Below are positions 23,233 to 38,500 of a DNA stretch of 64,000 bases, piece by piece; position 1 is the stretch's first letter, and each line of letters opens with the position of its first letter. The stretch is taken from the NCBI GenBank assembly GCA_002914805.1, contig JXTB01000261.1:77411-141410 (forward strand), in the 5' to 3' direction. The notes beneath the pieces were generated by a model that searched no databases, was not told where the DNA came from, and worked only from the letters and a program-made list of their open reading frames with translations. The translations under genes and the position numbers were made by a program. The DNA is from Parasponia andersonii. Lineage: Eukaryota > Streptophyta > Magnoliopsida > Rosales > Cannabaceae.

Positions 23233-25605
23233 TCAGCCTAACAACAAGGATACTAATAAAACGACAACGAGGCTCATTAATACGACAGAGCGGGAACCAT
23301 CGTCTCCAAGGCGCAAACCCGATGCCGCCGACGGCGTCCGACCGAGCTCATGCTTTCCCAAGTCGATCATGATCTCAAACCGGCAAGAACTGTTCCCTCC
23401 TCCGGCGCCACCCGGAGCCGCCGGCGAGGGATCAACGGTGGTGATTACTGAGAGATTGTTAAACGCACAGGCGTCTTTCCTCTGGTTCATGGTCTGGTAG
23501 TACATATTGAAAGCGTACGAGGCGTTCCCTTTCGGGTCAAGCGCCCCGCACGACGACCCGTATCCCAAACTGGTGCAGTCCGCGTAAGTACACGCGTAGC
23601 TGACGCTCTCGGCCAAGTTGGGGTCCGTGACACTGGCTTCAGGGGCCATCACGCACCACTGCCGAGCCAAGTACCTGACCCCCTTGGCCGGGACGAGGCC
23701 CTTCCCAGTACCCAGATTCAGATCGTACTTGACCGACCCATCGAAGTTGAAAACCCCCCAGTGGCGCTCGAAGTTCCCCGGGTCGATGCTCTTGGCGTCT
23801 TCGTCGAGCAGAGCGAAGATATAGACGTCGGGCAGAGCGGGCCGCCTCGGGGTCCCCTGCCCCTGCACGATGCGCTGGACCAGGCCCTGGTTGAACCGCC
23901 GAGCGTTCTCGATGTCTGCGTTCGGGTCGCCGTCGGTGGGCCAGCCCATCTCGCCGATTGTGACGGGCATGGACCCGAAGCCGTTCTTCTCCAGAGCGGC
24001 CACGAGGGTGTCGAAATTGGCCTCCATGACGTTGTTGTAGGTGATGGAGCCGTCGATGATGGGGTTGGACGAGCTGCCGAAGAAGGCGTACTCCTTGGGG
24101 AAGTGGGGGTCGGCTTGGAGGCTGAGGAACGGGTAGATGTTGATGGTGAGGGGGCCGCCATTGTCGCTGAGGAACTTGATGATGGAGAGCATGAGGGAGT
24201 GGATGTCGGGTCGGAAGTCTCCGCCCGATGGAAGGCCGCTCTCGGTTTGGTAGACGTCGGCGTTTAGGGGGACGGTGACTTTGACTTGCTTGCCCAAACC
24301 GGCTTTGATTAGAGCTGCTTGGATGTTTTGGAGAGCTGGGAGTGTCGTTTGGAGGAACTTGTCTTTGTATGTTTTCAGAAATGGCTCATTCCCCACGGCT
24401 ACATGCCTGCATGCAGGTTATGACATATATAATCCTGATTATCAGTTTCCAATTGACAATGGCCATATTTATTGGTTGAGGAATGTTAGCAATAGCCCCT
24501 TCAATTGACATTGACATGTGTTTTTAACCGTTAAAAATATATCAGTTGTTAATTGATTGTTTTATTTTAAAAAGCGAATGTGATACATGCCAATAAATAA
24601 AAATGGAGTCAAAGAGGTTGATAAATAGACTGTTGTTATTAGTATCACTCTTATTGGTTTTGTATTGGATTTTGATCACAAAACAAAGGAGGGCTACTAC
24701 TGATCAATCACAGCCCTTCATCCACGTGGATTCTATGATGCTCGCTGGATGAACGGCTGAGATACAACAGTCGTGTTGTTAGTATTTTTCACAACTAAGT
24801 TGAGTGCAATGTGCGTACTATCGTAGATCATATAAAGTTTATACGTCGATCAAAAGTTTTGACATTAGTGTAATGAGAACATGGATAAATGGTAATATTG
24901 ATGAATTTAAACACGGTTGGGTCCTTTCTCATTAAAAGTTCGCCTTTCTTTTCTAGCAAATATTGATGAACTTTTACGGAAATCGACCTGCCAAACTGCT
25001 GAAATTTGATTGGAAAAGTAGCTTAGTACAACAGAAAAACCGGGACACAACATAGGAAATTTCCAAAAATAGCAAAGGGTGGCACTTTTAAGTTTTAAGG
25101 TTCTGCCAAGTTTGTCTTTAAGCACTCCTTTTTCACAAAAGGTTTACTAAACCATATCCGAAAACGTAAGCTTTGGCATGGAAATAATAGTAGATATTGG
25201 AACTAATTGCCCTAGATATCGACCTTCTTTTTAAAACAAACCAAATTAGGCAGGAAAGCATCTTTACCTTATATTAACCCCAGTTGTGATATAGGAGGAG
25301 ACATTCTGAGTCACCCAATTCACAGCAAAATTGACACTGCCAGCAAGAGGTGCCAAGAACTCATTTGGTATGCCAACCATAACCTCGATACCAGATTTTG
25401 CAAGAGCCTTAAGAGCCCCAGGGTCAGCTTCAAATAGCTTTACTTTGTTAAATCCATTGTCTTTGAGGAGCTTCACAATTATGTTTGGTGGCAGCGGATG
25501 TGTTGAACGAGTTCCCCAGTTGCAGGCGAAGCCAATAACGCCTATCGTAAGACCTTCGCTGATTACGCATAAGAGCAACAAAACCCAACAGTAGCGAGAA
25601 CCCAT
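23233..25605 (-). CDS. GPI-anchored glucan endo-1,3-beta-glucosidase (GH17 + X8/CBM43)
   Basis: Two exons (25268-25605 and 23233-24406) around an 861-bp GT-AG intron give 1,512 nt, 503 residues. Residues 1-20 form a hydrophobic signal peptide ([11 protein letters not shown]). The GH17 barrel has the acid/base Glu120 in VAVGNEPF, encoded just after the splice, and the nucleophile Glu265 in TIGEMGWPT. Residues about 363-454 form an X8/CBM43 domain with six cysteines (WCVM...C...C...C...C...C). A Ser/Gly/Pro-rich linker and a hydrophobic tail (about 485-503, [17 protein letters not shown]) fit a GPI-anchor signal. Such enzymes act on callose at the cell wall or plasmodesmata. Exon 2 is clearly GC-richer than its surroundings, and its antisense frames are shadows. 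A catalytically active enzyme is expected; its exact site of action is inference. Confidence 0.95.
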
Positions 25606-26591
25606 GTTTCTTTCTCTGAATGCTAAGATTCTCCGTACGAACTCGTAGGGGTATGAGAAGAGGGTATGAATTTAACAAAACTTTAAAAAGGTTCGAGTAA
25701 CTTTTGTGGTAGTAAAGGTAAGGAATCACATAAGAATTCAACAAGGAACTCGATTCTAAGGGAAAACCCATTTGTATGGTCGATCTTATTATTTGATGAA
25801 CAGTATAGAATCCTTCAAGGAAGGAATTGAGTATACCTGTCGGAGGGCATTTGGTGTTGGCATTTCTTGCCACGGGAAAACCCATATCAGGAAATTGCAC
25901 CTTTTCCCAATTTGAAGGTATTTTTCAACGCCAAAAAGGCAAAAAGTTTCAGTATCCAACAGAAAAGGTGACACGCGTCCTGCCTGTTGGACCCGCATCA
26001 ACATTAGTGTACTAATGAAAATTCGACAAATTACAAGACAAAAAGGAGCTTCCAAGGAAAACATGGACTCAAATCACAATCACATCAATTACCAACCAAA
26101 ATTCTAGTTCTCCGGGGAAGAAAACAAAAAATAATAATACAACTAATAATAATACTAATCACTTCCTAAAATATTCATTGCTAATCAGATGTCGATGCAT
26201 CGCACGATGATTAAGATGATCCACGGCATAAATACAATAATAAACCCTGCAATGCTTCATGAGAATTAATTAATGAAATCGTGCACTACTTTGATCCCAG
26301 GAACAATATTTTTGGAGTACTTTCACTATATACCAACAAAATTGGGTATTTCTAAACCTTATAAATTCAACAACATACTTTTCTCCTACCTCTTTTTCCC
26401 ACTACCATAAGATCACTACAGTAAAATTTAGCCGGAGAAAATTATAAAATAAAAAATGCAAGTTTCTGAACAAATTCAAATTTTAGGCACAAAAATGCAC
26501 TAAAAAACAATATGGTGTTAGCTATTGGCTGAGCAGTGTTGCTGAAAATCATTCCTTTCTGAGAAAGTCGACAAAGAAGCTGAAGAAATGG
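25606..26591. other. Intergenic: GH17 promoter side and BIG5 3' flank
   Basis: Minus-strand sequence just upstream of 25605 reads ATTCAGAGAAAGAAAC before the ATG, so a leader intron ending in AG is possible but not shown. The right part should hold the 3' UTR of BIG5. No further gene is seen. Confidence 0.5.
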
Positions 26592-29500
26592 CTATGGCAG
26601 AAGAGCTTTCAGTTGTGCCCTGAAAAGATCAGCAAGTGCTCCACGAACATCCATCTAAACAAATAAGAGCGATCAATTTGTCAAACATTCTAGTCTCTAA
26701 TCAATAAGCCACTGCCCTAAGAGTGAAATGTCAAAGGCGTGAAACAAGAGTATGATGGTTAGATTGAGATCCCTCAAATTAGAATCCTCACTCAGTCCTA
26801 ATCACCCAAAAACAAATATGACGGGTAACTATGCTGAAAGCAAAAAGGCCATGGTGGGCCAGAGGCACAGGTATTGATTGCATCTATCAAAGGAATCACA
26901 CAGACATAGTATGGCAAACTTACAAGGTCAGAATACACTGCATAGTTGAAATGTTTTTTTAAAAAGTTTTCTGTTTCACCTCCATACTTTTAGCATCACA
27001 ATTGATCAAGAGTAACAAGAAAATAAAAGAAATCTCTCTCTAGAACATAGACTATTGCAGGATGCTTCAAAATATACTATGTAGAAAACAATTGCTATGA
27101 TTTATATTTATTGTGGAAAAGATTACCTGGTCACAGCAAACAAGCTTTGTAAGCAGAGGATAAAAGTCTCTCAAGTGGCTTCTGAAAATCTTTTTGTTCA
27201 TATAGGACATGCCTTTAAGCACCTGAAAGGTTGCAATGCAGTATTATTGACTGTGAGGTGAAAAAAACCAATTCCCATAATGTCTTGCATAATCTTAGGT
27301 ACAAAACTACTAAAGCCATGCAACATAGGAAGCAACTGAGTAGCACCATTCTAATACATGACATGAATGCCCAATCAAACGATGAATATACAAAGATGTA
27401 CGACCAATTCAAACACCATTTTGTCCCTTTTGTCATAGAAGGAATACAGACAACATTGTTTCAAAGATAAAGCAAATTCTGACACATACATAAACCAGTA
27501 ACCTCAAAGTCTTCTGCATGGATCAAATCCATCTCAACAACTGACAACTGCCAAAAACAACAACCAAAAAGGTCTTGTTCTCCTTTACCTAGTATGACCC
27601 TAAACAACAACAAGACAACTCAAATAGAAAAACACCCCATCTCCAGTCTCAACGAGCTGAAAATACTGAACATAACACGTTTAATATTACACCTTCTGAT
27701 AAGTTAATACCTTCACGATGACAGGAGAACGCAACTCCAGAACCCGATGAATATCCATGTTAGTGGTCTCACCAACAGTGGACTGCAAATCGGAAGCTTC
27801 TCGAAGTACCTGTTCACAGAAAGACACCAGTTTCTCTTCTGCTAATCCTTCAAGTTTCTCTTCTTCATTAGAGTGCTGAGTGAAGCTTGCGTCATTGTTG
27901 GTTGAAACGACATCAACATTTGTCTTTTCATTATACTCGGAAGTTGATTTCTGTAAAATGTCAAGATATATGCAAGTTCCAGCTAATTCTTGGCGGAGAA
28001 GATTCAAAGGTGGCCTAACAAATCATGAAAAAGTTTTTTCTTCAAAAAAGGTTCCATTTCATAATAGTAGAAGAGAGAGAGAGAGAGGTGTGGGGGAGAT
28101 AGCAACTTTGTGGATTACCTTTCATCGGAAAGTTGGTGCATGCGTGTTCTGAGGTTGGCATATGAATTATAAGAAGCAGCAAACTCTAGCAGAGATAGCA
28201 AAATGTCCATTATAACAATCTTTTGTGGTACTTTCAACTTGCTCCAGTATTTTTTCTGCAATTCAAAGAAGATCTAGCTGAAAAATAGTTCTCAGACAAT
28301 TCGCACAAAATTGAACAATGATCCCTAGTCCCCCTTCGAAGGTTGCCTCAATGAGATATGTGCTCGCGCTGTAAACTCAACAGTTTCTATATTATGTTTT
28401 TACCACTGCCTGGTTACAAGTTACATAGTGACAGAACAACCCTAAAATTGTGCCTGGAGAACTAGTTTAACTCCAAGCACTTTATGATGGTTCACTAGAT
28501 TGGATTTCAAACAGAAATTAGATAGTAAAAGAAACCAAATATTCATGAATTTAAGGGAACACATACAACATACATAGAGAGTTGGAAATATACAATATTA
28601 CAATTCAAACCTGTATACTATCAATGGCACCAAGAAGTAATAACTGAGTGATGCATTTGCCCCTAACAGTACTCATAAGTGGACTTTCCTCCTCATCTTT
28701 GACATCAGGTTCCACAGCATCAGGAACCTAAAACAGTATTGAAAAATAAAATAATAAAAAAGAACAGAAGGAAATGAAACTCAATGAAAAGATTTTACAT
28801 AGTCAATATCAAGTAAAAAAAAAAAAAACTATAGAAGACAAATGAAAAGGTGACATGATAAATTAAGAAATTTTAGCTTATATCACAATTCACAACTCAC
28901 AACCGAATAATGTGGACAGACATGCACATATTACCTTTGCAGTAAAAGCCATACATAAAATAAAAGTATGCCCATTTGAGTAATAAGATCAAAGCAGACA
29001 TGTTACTGCTCTTGGAAATAAATATCTACTATAATATTACCTTAACTGGAGAAGATGGGACTGAAGCATCTGATACACTGCTCTTGGATTTTGAGGTAAG
29101 ATTTCTGAGAAAGAGATTATCCATCATATTACCCATTATTCTTTGACCAATTGTCTGACTCCGTTGGAATCCACCACCTTCAGCTGGTTTTGGACTTCTT
29201 CCAGAAGGTGATGGAAGGCCTACACGGTAAATACTTTATGATTAACTTTAAAACATTCATTTAACTTTCTTAGAATACAGAAAGATGTGCAAAAGTAGCC
29301 CATTCCTCAAGGCATCAGGATCATATGGACCCTCCAGGCACTATCGACTAAATATTGTCATCATAATGACCAATACTAAATTTGTCCTGTGGCTCATTTT
29401 TCAAAGTCTCCCAACAGCTACAATGCAGTTTCTGACCTCTATTTTTTGGTATATACGGTTCTAATCATTAATCATTCTTCAATACTTAGTTCTGTGGAAC

Positions 29501-32500
29501 TATGAAATTCTAACCTTCAGAACCATCCAAGTTCACATGCAGCCCCGTTCGTTGATTACGGCTTCCAGAACCATCGGCACTGCTACTTGGGGATGGCAAT
29601 GCAGGCCCCCTTCCATCATCATTGACATCAAACTGACGACTATCATCAGCTTTTGGGGAAGAGCTATTAGCCCAATTGAGCTCTAGATCTTTAATTAATG
29701 GTTTGTTGTTCTCGAATCCCAAAGCATTAAGAAGCTCAAGCGGTTGTGTTGTGTATGAAGCATCTCTGGCAATGACAAGAAAAAACATTAGTAAAACTAG
29801 TTAAAAAATACATCGAACTTTTGAATTATATTCACCTTATGCTTTTCAACAATGTATCCCAGTCGCTCTCACTGAATTGATGCCCTCCAACTTCTATGAG
29901 ATGCACCAATGCACCAAGAGATATTGAAACCACTGACTGATCTGTCTTTTTCGCACAATCCAACAACAAACTGAGTAGTGGTGGCAGCATAAAACAAACC
30001 TCCTGCAGATAGAAAGACATACTTTAGAAAGTGCAAAGGTTTAGTCTTGGATGTGAGCTAGTGCAGGTTCGATTCTTGATTGGGCACTTCATACACAAAA
30101 TGTTGAAGGGCGGGGCTGTATTCAGATCTACCCGAAAATTTCGTAAGACAAAGACAATAAACTGCAACTCATTTCAAATACGATAAATTTCCAGTAAAGT
30201 AGCTTCAAATTCATTCTTTTTTTTTTCCCCAATACATGCCTGTATGATAAGTATTATACTATACACAGATTAAAAAGCCAATAGTGAGCTCAAAAGTACC
30301 TTATAAAAAGTGTTGAAAAGGTTGCACAGCAACTGAAGTGAATGAATGCTTGTTTCACGCAGCCATTCATCATCAGAAGAAATTGAGCTTTCCTTTCCAG
30401 CATGCCTCACATGATCAAAAATGGGAAACAAAACACGATGGAAAATGCTCTCCCAAAAAGATGATGAGAACTTTCTACCTCTCTCATTTAGTAAATCAAA
30501 CAACACTTCAAGCGCACAGCTTCTGACCTCTGGTCTCGGATCTGATGTTAGATCAGATAAGCCAGCAAGCATTGGAAACCAATAATGCTCGGTGACATCA
30601 ATAGTTTCATCCACACTTACATCAATGGGCTTCAAAGCACCACCAGGTATAAGACCCTAAAATTGACAAACACAACTTTGTCAAACAGTCCCAATTAAAT
30701 AAGCAAGAAACACACATTCATACAAGCTCTTTTGAAAATATTACTAGAACCAGACGATTTAGATTCAATAGTTAGCATTCATCTAGTCATCTGATATTCC
30801 AGGTTGCAATAAATGTACCATTAATATGGTGGTTCCAAATCCCTTTACGTATAGGTTAAAACCGACATAAATAATTCAGATGATTTATGGTTGCCGCTAG
30901 TATACCATCAATATAGGGAATCCAAATCCTATCAGTAATTTAAAACTCGAAAATAAATAAATAAAATAAAAATCCTCTTATCCGAGTACGTGTAACCAAT
31001 AAATCAGTGCACCAATTGTAGGTATAATTAACATAGGTAAATTCAACAAATCATCCATCTATAATGCCTTATTAGTGAATTTACCAACAGAAAAGTAATC
31101 CACCAAGAATAATGAAAGGTTTTCCAGAAAAGAGAACAATATATATTATTTAAAAGCAAATCCAAAAGACAAACAACAGAAGACCAGAGAACAACATATA
31201 TTATTTAAAAGCGAATCCGAAAGACAAACAACAGTAAAGACTAAATAACAAACCTCTGCTAAACGATCCTCACATATACGCAGGAGTGCAATAGCCTTCA
31301 AACTGATTCGGTGTGAACATTTATTATTCGCAAACCTTATAAGACAGTTGACGCAATCCATAAAGCAGTCGCCAACAACTTGATCGAAGTGCTCCAAGAT
31401 AACTGCAAATGTTGTTGAATAGATATACCAGTGATTAAAGAGGAATAGAAACTTCAATATCTTGCAGCAAGAACATCAGCAACAAGAAGATAAAATCACA
31501 AAAAGGTCTTTACCTTGTTCAACATTTTCAAATGCACTATCTACTATTGATTCCAAATCATCATCTGCAGCCGCTGTGAAAATCATAAAAACACTGCGCC
31601 ATCCAGACTTTATGTTCCCCACTTTGGATTTTATCATCTACAATAGAAACCCAAATAGATTAATCACAAGTAAAAACACCAAGTTGACTATTGTATATAA
31701 TTTGTATAATTACAAGAAAAAGAAAAGGAAGACAATTTAGGGGGGGAAAAAAAAAGAGCATTCAATAAAGTTAGGCATATAGACATACTTGGACAATGCA
31801 ATCAACAATTAGGCTCCTTATGGATTGACTTCGACTATTGCGCATAAGAACAACAAATGGTTTAAGAATGTCATTTTGGAATGTGAAATTAGCAAGTTCA
31901 GCACGTTCCAAATACTTCATACCAAGCTGCCTTAGAGAATCTATAGCATACATAGCAATTTTCTCCTCAGGATGGCTCCCAGCTGCAATGAAGTGATTTG
32001 CCAAGACAGACCATATTCTGGCCCAGACCTGTAAAAATCAGTAGAAACTTTCAGTATGGGAAAAACTAGGAAGTGACAGTTTGGAGGTTGCAACACATTA
32101 CTGCATTCGTTCTTTCACAAATTTATGAAATCAACATGTAACAGATGCAACATCATCAAAGACCATGATTAGCATATACAATCTGAACATCCTTGGTAAA
32201 ACATGTTAAGATAAGCACGCTTGGCTACATCACATAACCATGCACCAAATAAATGTGCATGAACTAATCCAATTGCATGACACATCACATGTCTACTAGA
32301 ATACACCTCATCTGATAATTATACAAATATATTTCACAGTTTCCTAGTGTAACGGTCAGTCTGTGTCATTATGGTCAGTCTGTGTCATTTCCAAGCAACT
32401 TATGACATGGACCAAATTATTTAGTGGATCACATGAATATCCAGAGGATCAGAACACACTTCATGAGGAACATTTTTCACATTTGTAAGCATATAAGTGT

Positions 32501-35500
32501 AGTTTCAGCATGTATTAATATATACCATGCGTATACGAGCCATATTGTAGTAGCTGATCTCAAGAAGTTTCTGTAAGCTGAAAACACGAGCAGGAGTTTG
32601 CTTTAGTTCTTCAGCCGATACACCACAAAGTGCATTGAAGAATTCGACGACAGAATCACTGGGAAGTTTAACACTATTTACAAATACTTGTTCAGCAGGT
32701 TTCCCAGCCAACTCTTTAAGGGATTGAAGAACAGCGTCTCTTGAGATCTGATTTGATCCATGCATGACAGTTGCAGCAATAGCAGGAGTTGATGTAATGA
32801 ATTCAAGCCGAGAAACACATTCCAAGATTGCATTCCATGTGTCTTGAAGAGCGTCAGTCTCTGAATCACAAAGACCCAATAGTGTCCGCAAAGCTTCCAC
32901 ATTTTTACTACGCATTTCTTTTGGGGCATGCAAGAAAGTAAACCTGAGATATAAACTTGAAAGCTTAATTTTCAAGGTCCTCAAATTTTTTCCAACTGTA
33001 AAAATTGTTATTGTATGCTTCAAAGTAAAGTCTTAACTAACTTTTTCAATGCTAGCATAGGGGAGCCAATGACATTAAATAAAAAGTTAACTAAACCAAC
33101 AATAATAAGAGGAATAAATAAATGAAATACAAAACTAAATAAATAAATGAAATACAAAACTAAGGACAAATGAAGAAGTCTATAAAGATAACACTTATAC
33201 CTGACCAAAGAAGTTAAAAATGCATAGCGCATGGTGTCCATTCCAAGCACGTGTGTGATATGTATTCCAGCCCTAAATCCCTCCATGCAAAGAACAACCC
33301 TAGACTTATTTTCACCTTCTTCCATTGTAACAGAGAAAGTTGCAAGCAAAGGCCATCCCACAGCCTCAACCATAGGCCTTACAAGTTCTATCTGCTGAGA
33401 CGTATAGAACACCCCTCTTTTTGTTCCTTGATTCCGGAATATTGTCTGTGTCTGCTTAATTATAGCTTCACTCTCAGATTTAGTATCAGTTGTTGACTGC
33501 CTCTTGGGAAGAGCCAAATTAAGAATGCTGACCAAGCGGCCTCTCTCTTCGCCTTCTGGCTTATATCTGCCACTTTTTTCAACACCAAATGTCTCATCTT
33601 TCATCTTTATCTCTTCTTTAACAATAGAATCGTAGATTTCTTCTAAGAGTTCTGTAGGAGCAGATTCTTCAGCATCATTTGTAGCATTCATACGTACAAA
33701 ATCAGATTTGGACATTTTAGGCCACACCATTGGATTATGTGCATCAGTGTTCAACATTATAACTGCATATGCAAGAACATATGCAGTATCTGCATTTTTG
33801 AAAAGGTCTGGATTATCTGCACAATATCTGCCAGAGACGCAACAAATGCAACATAAATCACTAGATAGAAATTAAAAGGACTTATCAGTACAACCTAGGC
33901 AGGTAGCTTTCTAAATTTATAGTGCATGGGTATGGATTCCTGTATCTAACCAGTTAAGGGAGGAACAAAGTTTCTTTTTGGGTGTCTGCCCCCCTTAATC
34001 TCGATTACTAATTAAGATCATGAAAAAAAAGCACAATTTTACGTTTCACACCATAGAGAGGAGGAAGAATGTTGAATAATGTGCATAAATCCTATAGAGG
34101 CAATGTACACAGACACACGAAAGGAGAACTCAGTACCGCTCTGCAAACTTTTCCATTATACGATCTATCTTTTGGGCTTCCCCTGGAAGTCGAAATCCTC
34201 TAAGAAATTCACGGATTGCAGTATCAAACTTCAGTCCTGAAAACTTCATGGAATCTACATAGGAATGCATCACAGCAAGAGGGAATTCTTCGTGCTGACC
34301 CAGATAATCCCCGATCATTGCCTGAAAAGTTGGAAATGAAATATGAAGTTTTCATCAAAGAAGAGAAAGAAACGCATGCAAGAACATAAGTACAAACCTT
34401 GTCCAAGCTTGGAGTACTTCTCAGAAATTGGGCCACTGAAGAAGGTGTATTCTCCACCAACTTATTTGATATTAAATATTCGACACCCTTTACTGGTTTC
34501 CTGTTGAACTGCAACACATTTAAAAATATACATGAGCACCCAAAAAGACATATCAGTAAAATATAAAATGAAAGCACAGCAGTGACATCCTGGAGAAAAA
34601 GTAAATAAGGAGAATTATTGTCGAATACTTCAGCGATAGCTGCTTCCATCGTAGATTTGTGGGCCTTCGCCTTCTCAAAGTTACTGGTCAAACCATCCCT
34701 GGTTTTCACATCCACAGATTCTCCAGCTGCAACTTCCCCTTCATGAGATTGAATGCTTTTATTCTGGCTTTCTGATTCTCTACGTGACTTTTCCCAATCA
34801 ACTAGTGATTTAAGCACATTCACAAGACACTGGAAGGGCCAAGAAAGAAAGGTTATCCAGAAATTTCTGCTGAAATAGGACAATAGAAAGTTTGGCAGAA
34901 AAATTAAGTAAATAGCCTAAATCCTTTTAGCGTCACACTCACTGAACCAACCTGAAGTGATGAGCCTTTAATTGAAGTTGTCTGCGATAGTGCAACTAAA
35001 TTAGGATCTGTATTCTGAGTCCCTTGAGATATTTTAGAAAGCGAAGTAACCTGTACAAATAGTAAGTTGCATTGCAGAAGTGTTAGGAGTGCCCAATCAG
35101 AAAATGATACTCAAAAGTCTTGATCAAAACGTGAACGGCACTGTTTTGAAACACTATATAAGATTATACCATGCGTTCAAATAAGTTTGGTGCCTCAAGA
35201 TCACAGTCATAGTTTACAAATATGTCAACGAGCATCTGAGGATCCCTGCAAACTTTCTCAAGCATCCTGCAAAAACCACAATTAGTCAGAAGACAAAAGA
35301 AAGAACCGTATAAATATTGATCGCCAGAAAAACACCCTAAAAGCAGAAATACACAACTAGCAACAAAGTCAATCAAAAAGAAATATACCGTAAAACACTT
35401 ATTTTTTGGTTGACAGGAAATTCCAAGCCATCCAGTGATCGTATGACAATCAAAGGAAAGAAGATGCCAATTTCACCCTGAGAACATTATGATTGGCATA

Positions 35501-38500
35501 CATGAAAAAAAACAAAAAAAAAAAAATTACAATGGACCTTTTTAGAAAGAAGTTTCTGGAACTAGTTGTCAAGGTCAGAGACATACTTTAAGACTTTCTC
35601 TGAAACGCAGCAAAAGCACCGAGAAAATTCCAGTTGCATACTGGTAGAAAAGAAAAGTATGATGAGGAAAAGAAAATCTCAGAGTGGAGTACAAAAAATC
35701 TCTTGAAAGGTAGTTTGTCGCACGCAAACCTGAAATATGACAGGCGACTGCGAAACTGAAGCCCGCAACAAAGCATACGAAAGATAGGCTTTCACTGAGT
35801 CAATAAAATGGAAGTTCCTCGTAAATGAATGACTGACCCCTTCTAATAAACCCTGAAATACAACATAACATAGCACATAAGTTAGTCTTACTGGGAAGGG
35901 GGAAAAAAAAGGGTCAAACCACTCAAACGTAAAGAAAGATGCACTTGACTCGTATTTGACACTCAAATTGTAAAATACCACAAAAGAATATTAGTTCAAC
36001 ATATTGATTATCATGCTTCAGTCAATACAAAGGCAGTGCATTCACACCCCACTAAACCCAAGTTTTTGAATCTTACTCATAAAAGCCCAGTCTAACTTCA
36101 TTTGGCAAAAGCCTCATCAATTGTATGAGATATGAATCAAAAGGCATACAGATACATAATCTGCTTTTTATTTTATTTATTTATTTTTTAATGTGGGATT
36201 TCAGAGAATAAGCATAAACAGACTCCAAAGTGCACAGAATAGGAAAACCTAATCCAGTAAACAACCTGCAAGAGCTCAAGAGACAATACTCGAGTCTTGG
36301 ATGTGACTTCATCATTATCTTCCTTCATGCCCATCTGCAAGCAATAGATTTTTCAAGTGATAGAGAAAACTAATCATAGAAACAACATGAGATGTTACTA
36401 AAAAATCCCACCTTGCACAGCGTGCGGAATACCAGCAAAGCATCACGTTGGACTATGCTCATGCTTTCAAGATCAATCCCTCTTAACAGATAGAGAGCAA
36501 CAAATAAAACAGGAAATAAATACAGTACTTGAAATAAGAAACAAATATCAATATCATATAAACAACAGGAAGTGGTATATCAAAGTATGACATCACATCC
36601 TTACCGTGTTATCTTTTTACCATCTTCAAGATGCACAGCTTTGTCAAGGACAGCCTCTAAGCCCTAAATAAGATTTTGCGGGGGCAAAAAAGGTTACAAC
36701 CTTTCGACAAAAAAATAAAGGTATGAATGCCCAGCACTTGTCATATGTAAAAGCAAGGACAAGCACCTGAAATGACAGTGCAAAGGGTATAAAATACTGA
36801 CAACTAAAAGAATCAGGTACCTTGATGTCAGCACCACCAGCAAGACTATGCAGTTCCTCCACAGATGCAAGAGATGCCTCTTTAGCCTGGTTAAGTGCAT
36901 CCCCTAAAGTTATTCCTTTCTCATTTTCATCCCCCAGGGAGGTTTCTTCCACCATCTTCAAATTCTGATCTGAGTCTGAAACTGCTTCTGTCTGTCCAAC
37001 AGAACTGGATGTTATCTGAACTCCCTGTCACACATTGCAAACCTCGTATTATTCTCTATCTTTTCCTTTTCTTTTTTCTTTTTTATAAACCAAACCTCAC
37101 AGTATTTAGAGAGAGAAAGATGTTATTCTGCATCAGAAAGCTGGAGTAGAGAAATTTAAATCACAAACCTGATCAGTCTCCATCCTCCTGATAATGATGC
37201 TGATCATCTGTGTCAACATTGCCTTTGACGTTGCTTGATTTACAGGACTCTTGCTACAAGTTCAAACTAGAGTTCATGAGTACTACTTGGAGTTAATACA
37301 CTTAATGTTAATACAAGTACCCTTTGATCATATGAAAGTTACCTGTGAAGAGCAATATTGTAGCATACTCTGATAACTCCAAGTAAAGGTTCCCCATGGA
37401 CTGCATTTAAAATTACATGTTACAGTTAAGATAACTTTTCAGACTAACAAAAGATAATGAAACGAGAAAATAGAAGACACCTAATACATGTGTGAACAAA
37501 ATATATGCTGATTAAAATGTGTGTGCTTGACTGCATCATGCATAACAAGTAATTTAACCCTAATTAAAGAACAGGAAATCTAAACATTGTTGACCATCCA
37601 CACACATGTAAAAAGTTTCATTCATAAAACAAAAGTAACCAGGAGGAAAAAAAAAAAAAAAAAAAAAAAAAGCCCCAGTACCCTTTTCCTCTCAAGTAAC
37701 ATACCTCTGAACTTTGTGGACGCCACGGCGGTAAGGAGGACCTTCAACACTTGGAGAATTGTACTGCATATTTATTTTTATAAATAAACGGGTATCACAC
37801 AGGATATAAACTAGGAAAAGAGAAGTACCAATACAAATGATATATACCTGTCAGGCGATGAATTGTCAACACAACTGCAGACCATGTTCAGGATGTCTGT
37901 AAACAAAGTTACATTTTTACCACCATCTAAACCAGGATCTCCCTCTAGATGATCATATGCAATGAGTTTCTGTGCTTATGTAATTCAAGAAGTAATTAGC
38001 AACTAAAGAGTATACATGAATAGAGATCTAAAGACAAAATGTAACTGAAGAAGAAGTTAGACAACTGTGCAGGAATATATGTATGGGAATTCTAAAACAG
38101 CACAGGATTCTACTCCTTTTTTTTTTTTTTTTTGGGAGTCTCACAAAAGGATCAATATCAGTGATCCATCCACCTAACCCCTTCTGCTTCGAACAAAACG
38201 ATGACATTTTTAACTCTCGCTCATCTCACATTGATGTAACCACCAGCTCCTAAATTCATCCTTGAACAATTTTTGACCTAATAACATGTTCTCAAACCTA
38301 ATGGAGTTGGCCCCTAGTCAGCAGGACAGGTATGAAGAACCAAAGGGAAATTTTAAACACAGGCCTAACCCACGTAATGTAAAGTGTGAAAATCAACAGA
38401 TACATACATGAAGACAATCCAAAGCAGGCTCCAGGATTTTCAAGTTCTTTGTCTCAAATGCAAGTCGAAGAGGACTCAAAACAAGTTCCGCCCCAGAACC

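Noticed and set aside
23718..24267. Long alternative frames on both strands of the GH17 exon
   Set aside because: High GC removes stops. The composition (Ser/Thr/Pro/Arg or Val/Gly/Glu-rich) is typical of shadows; the GH17 frame has catalytic motifs.
30055..30090. tRNA or SINE-like B box (GGTTCGATTC) in a BIG5 intron
   Set aside because: No A box at the right spacing and no tRNA fold or A-rich tail was found; one 10-base match is not enough.
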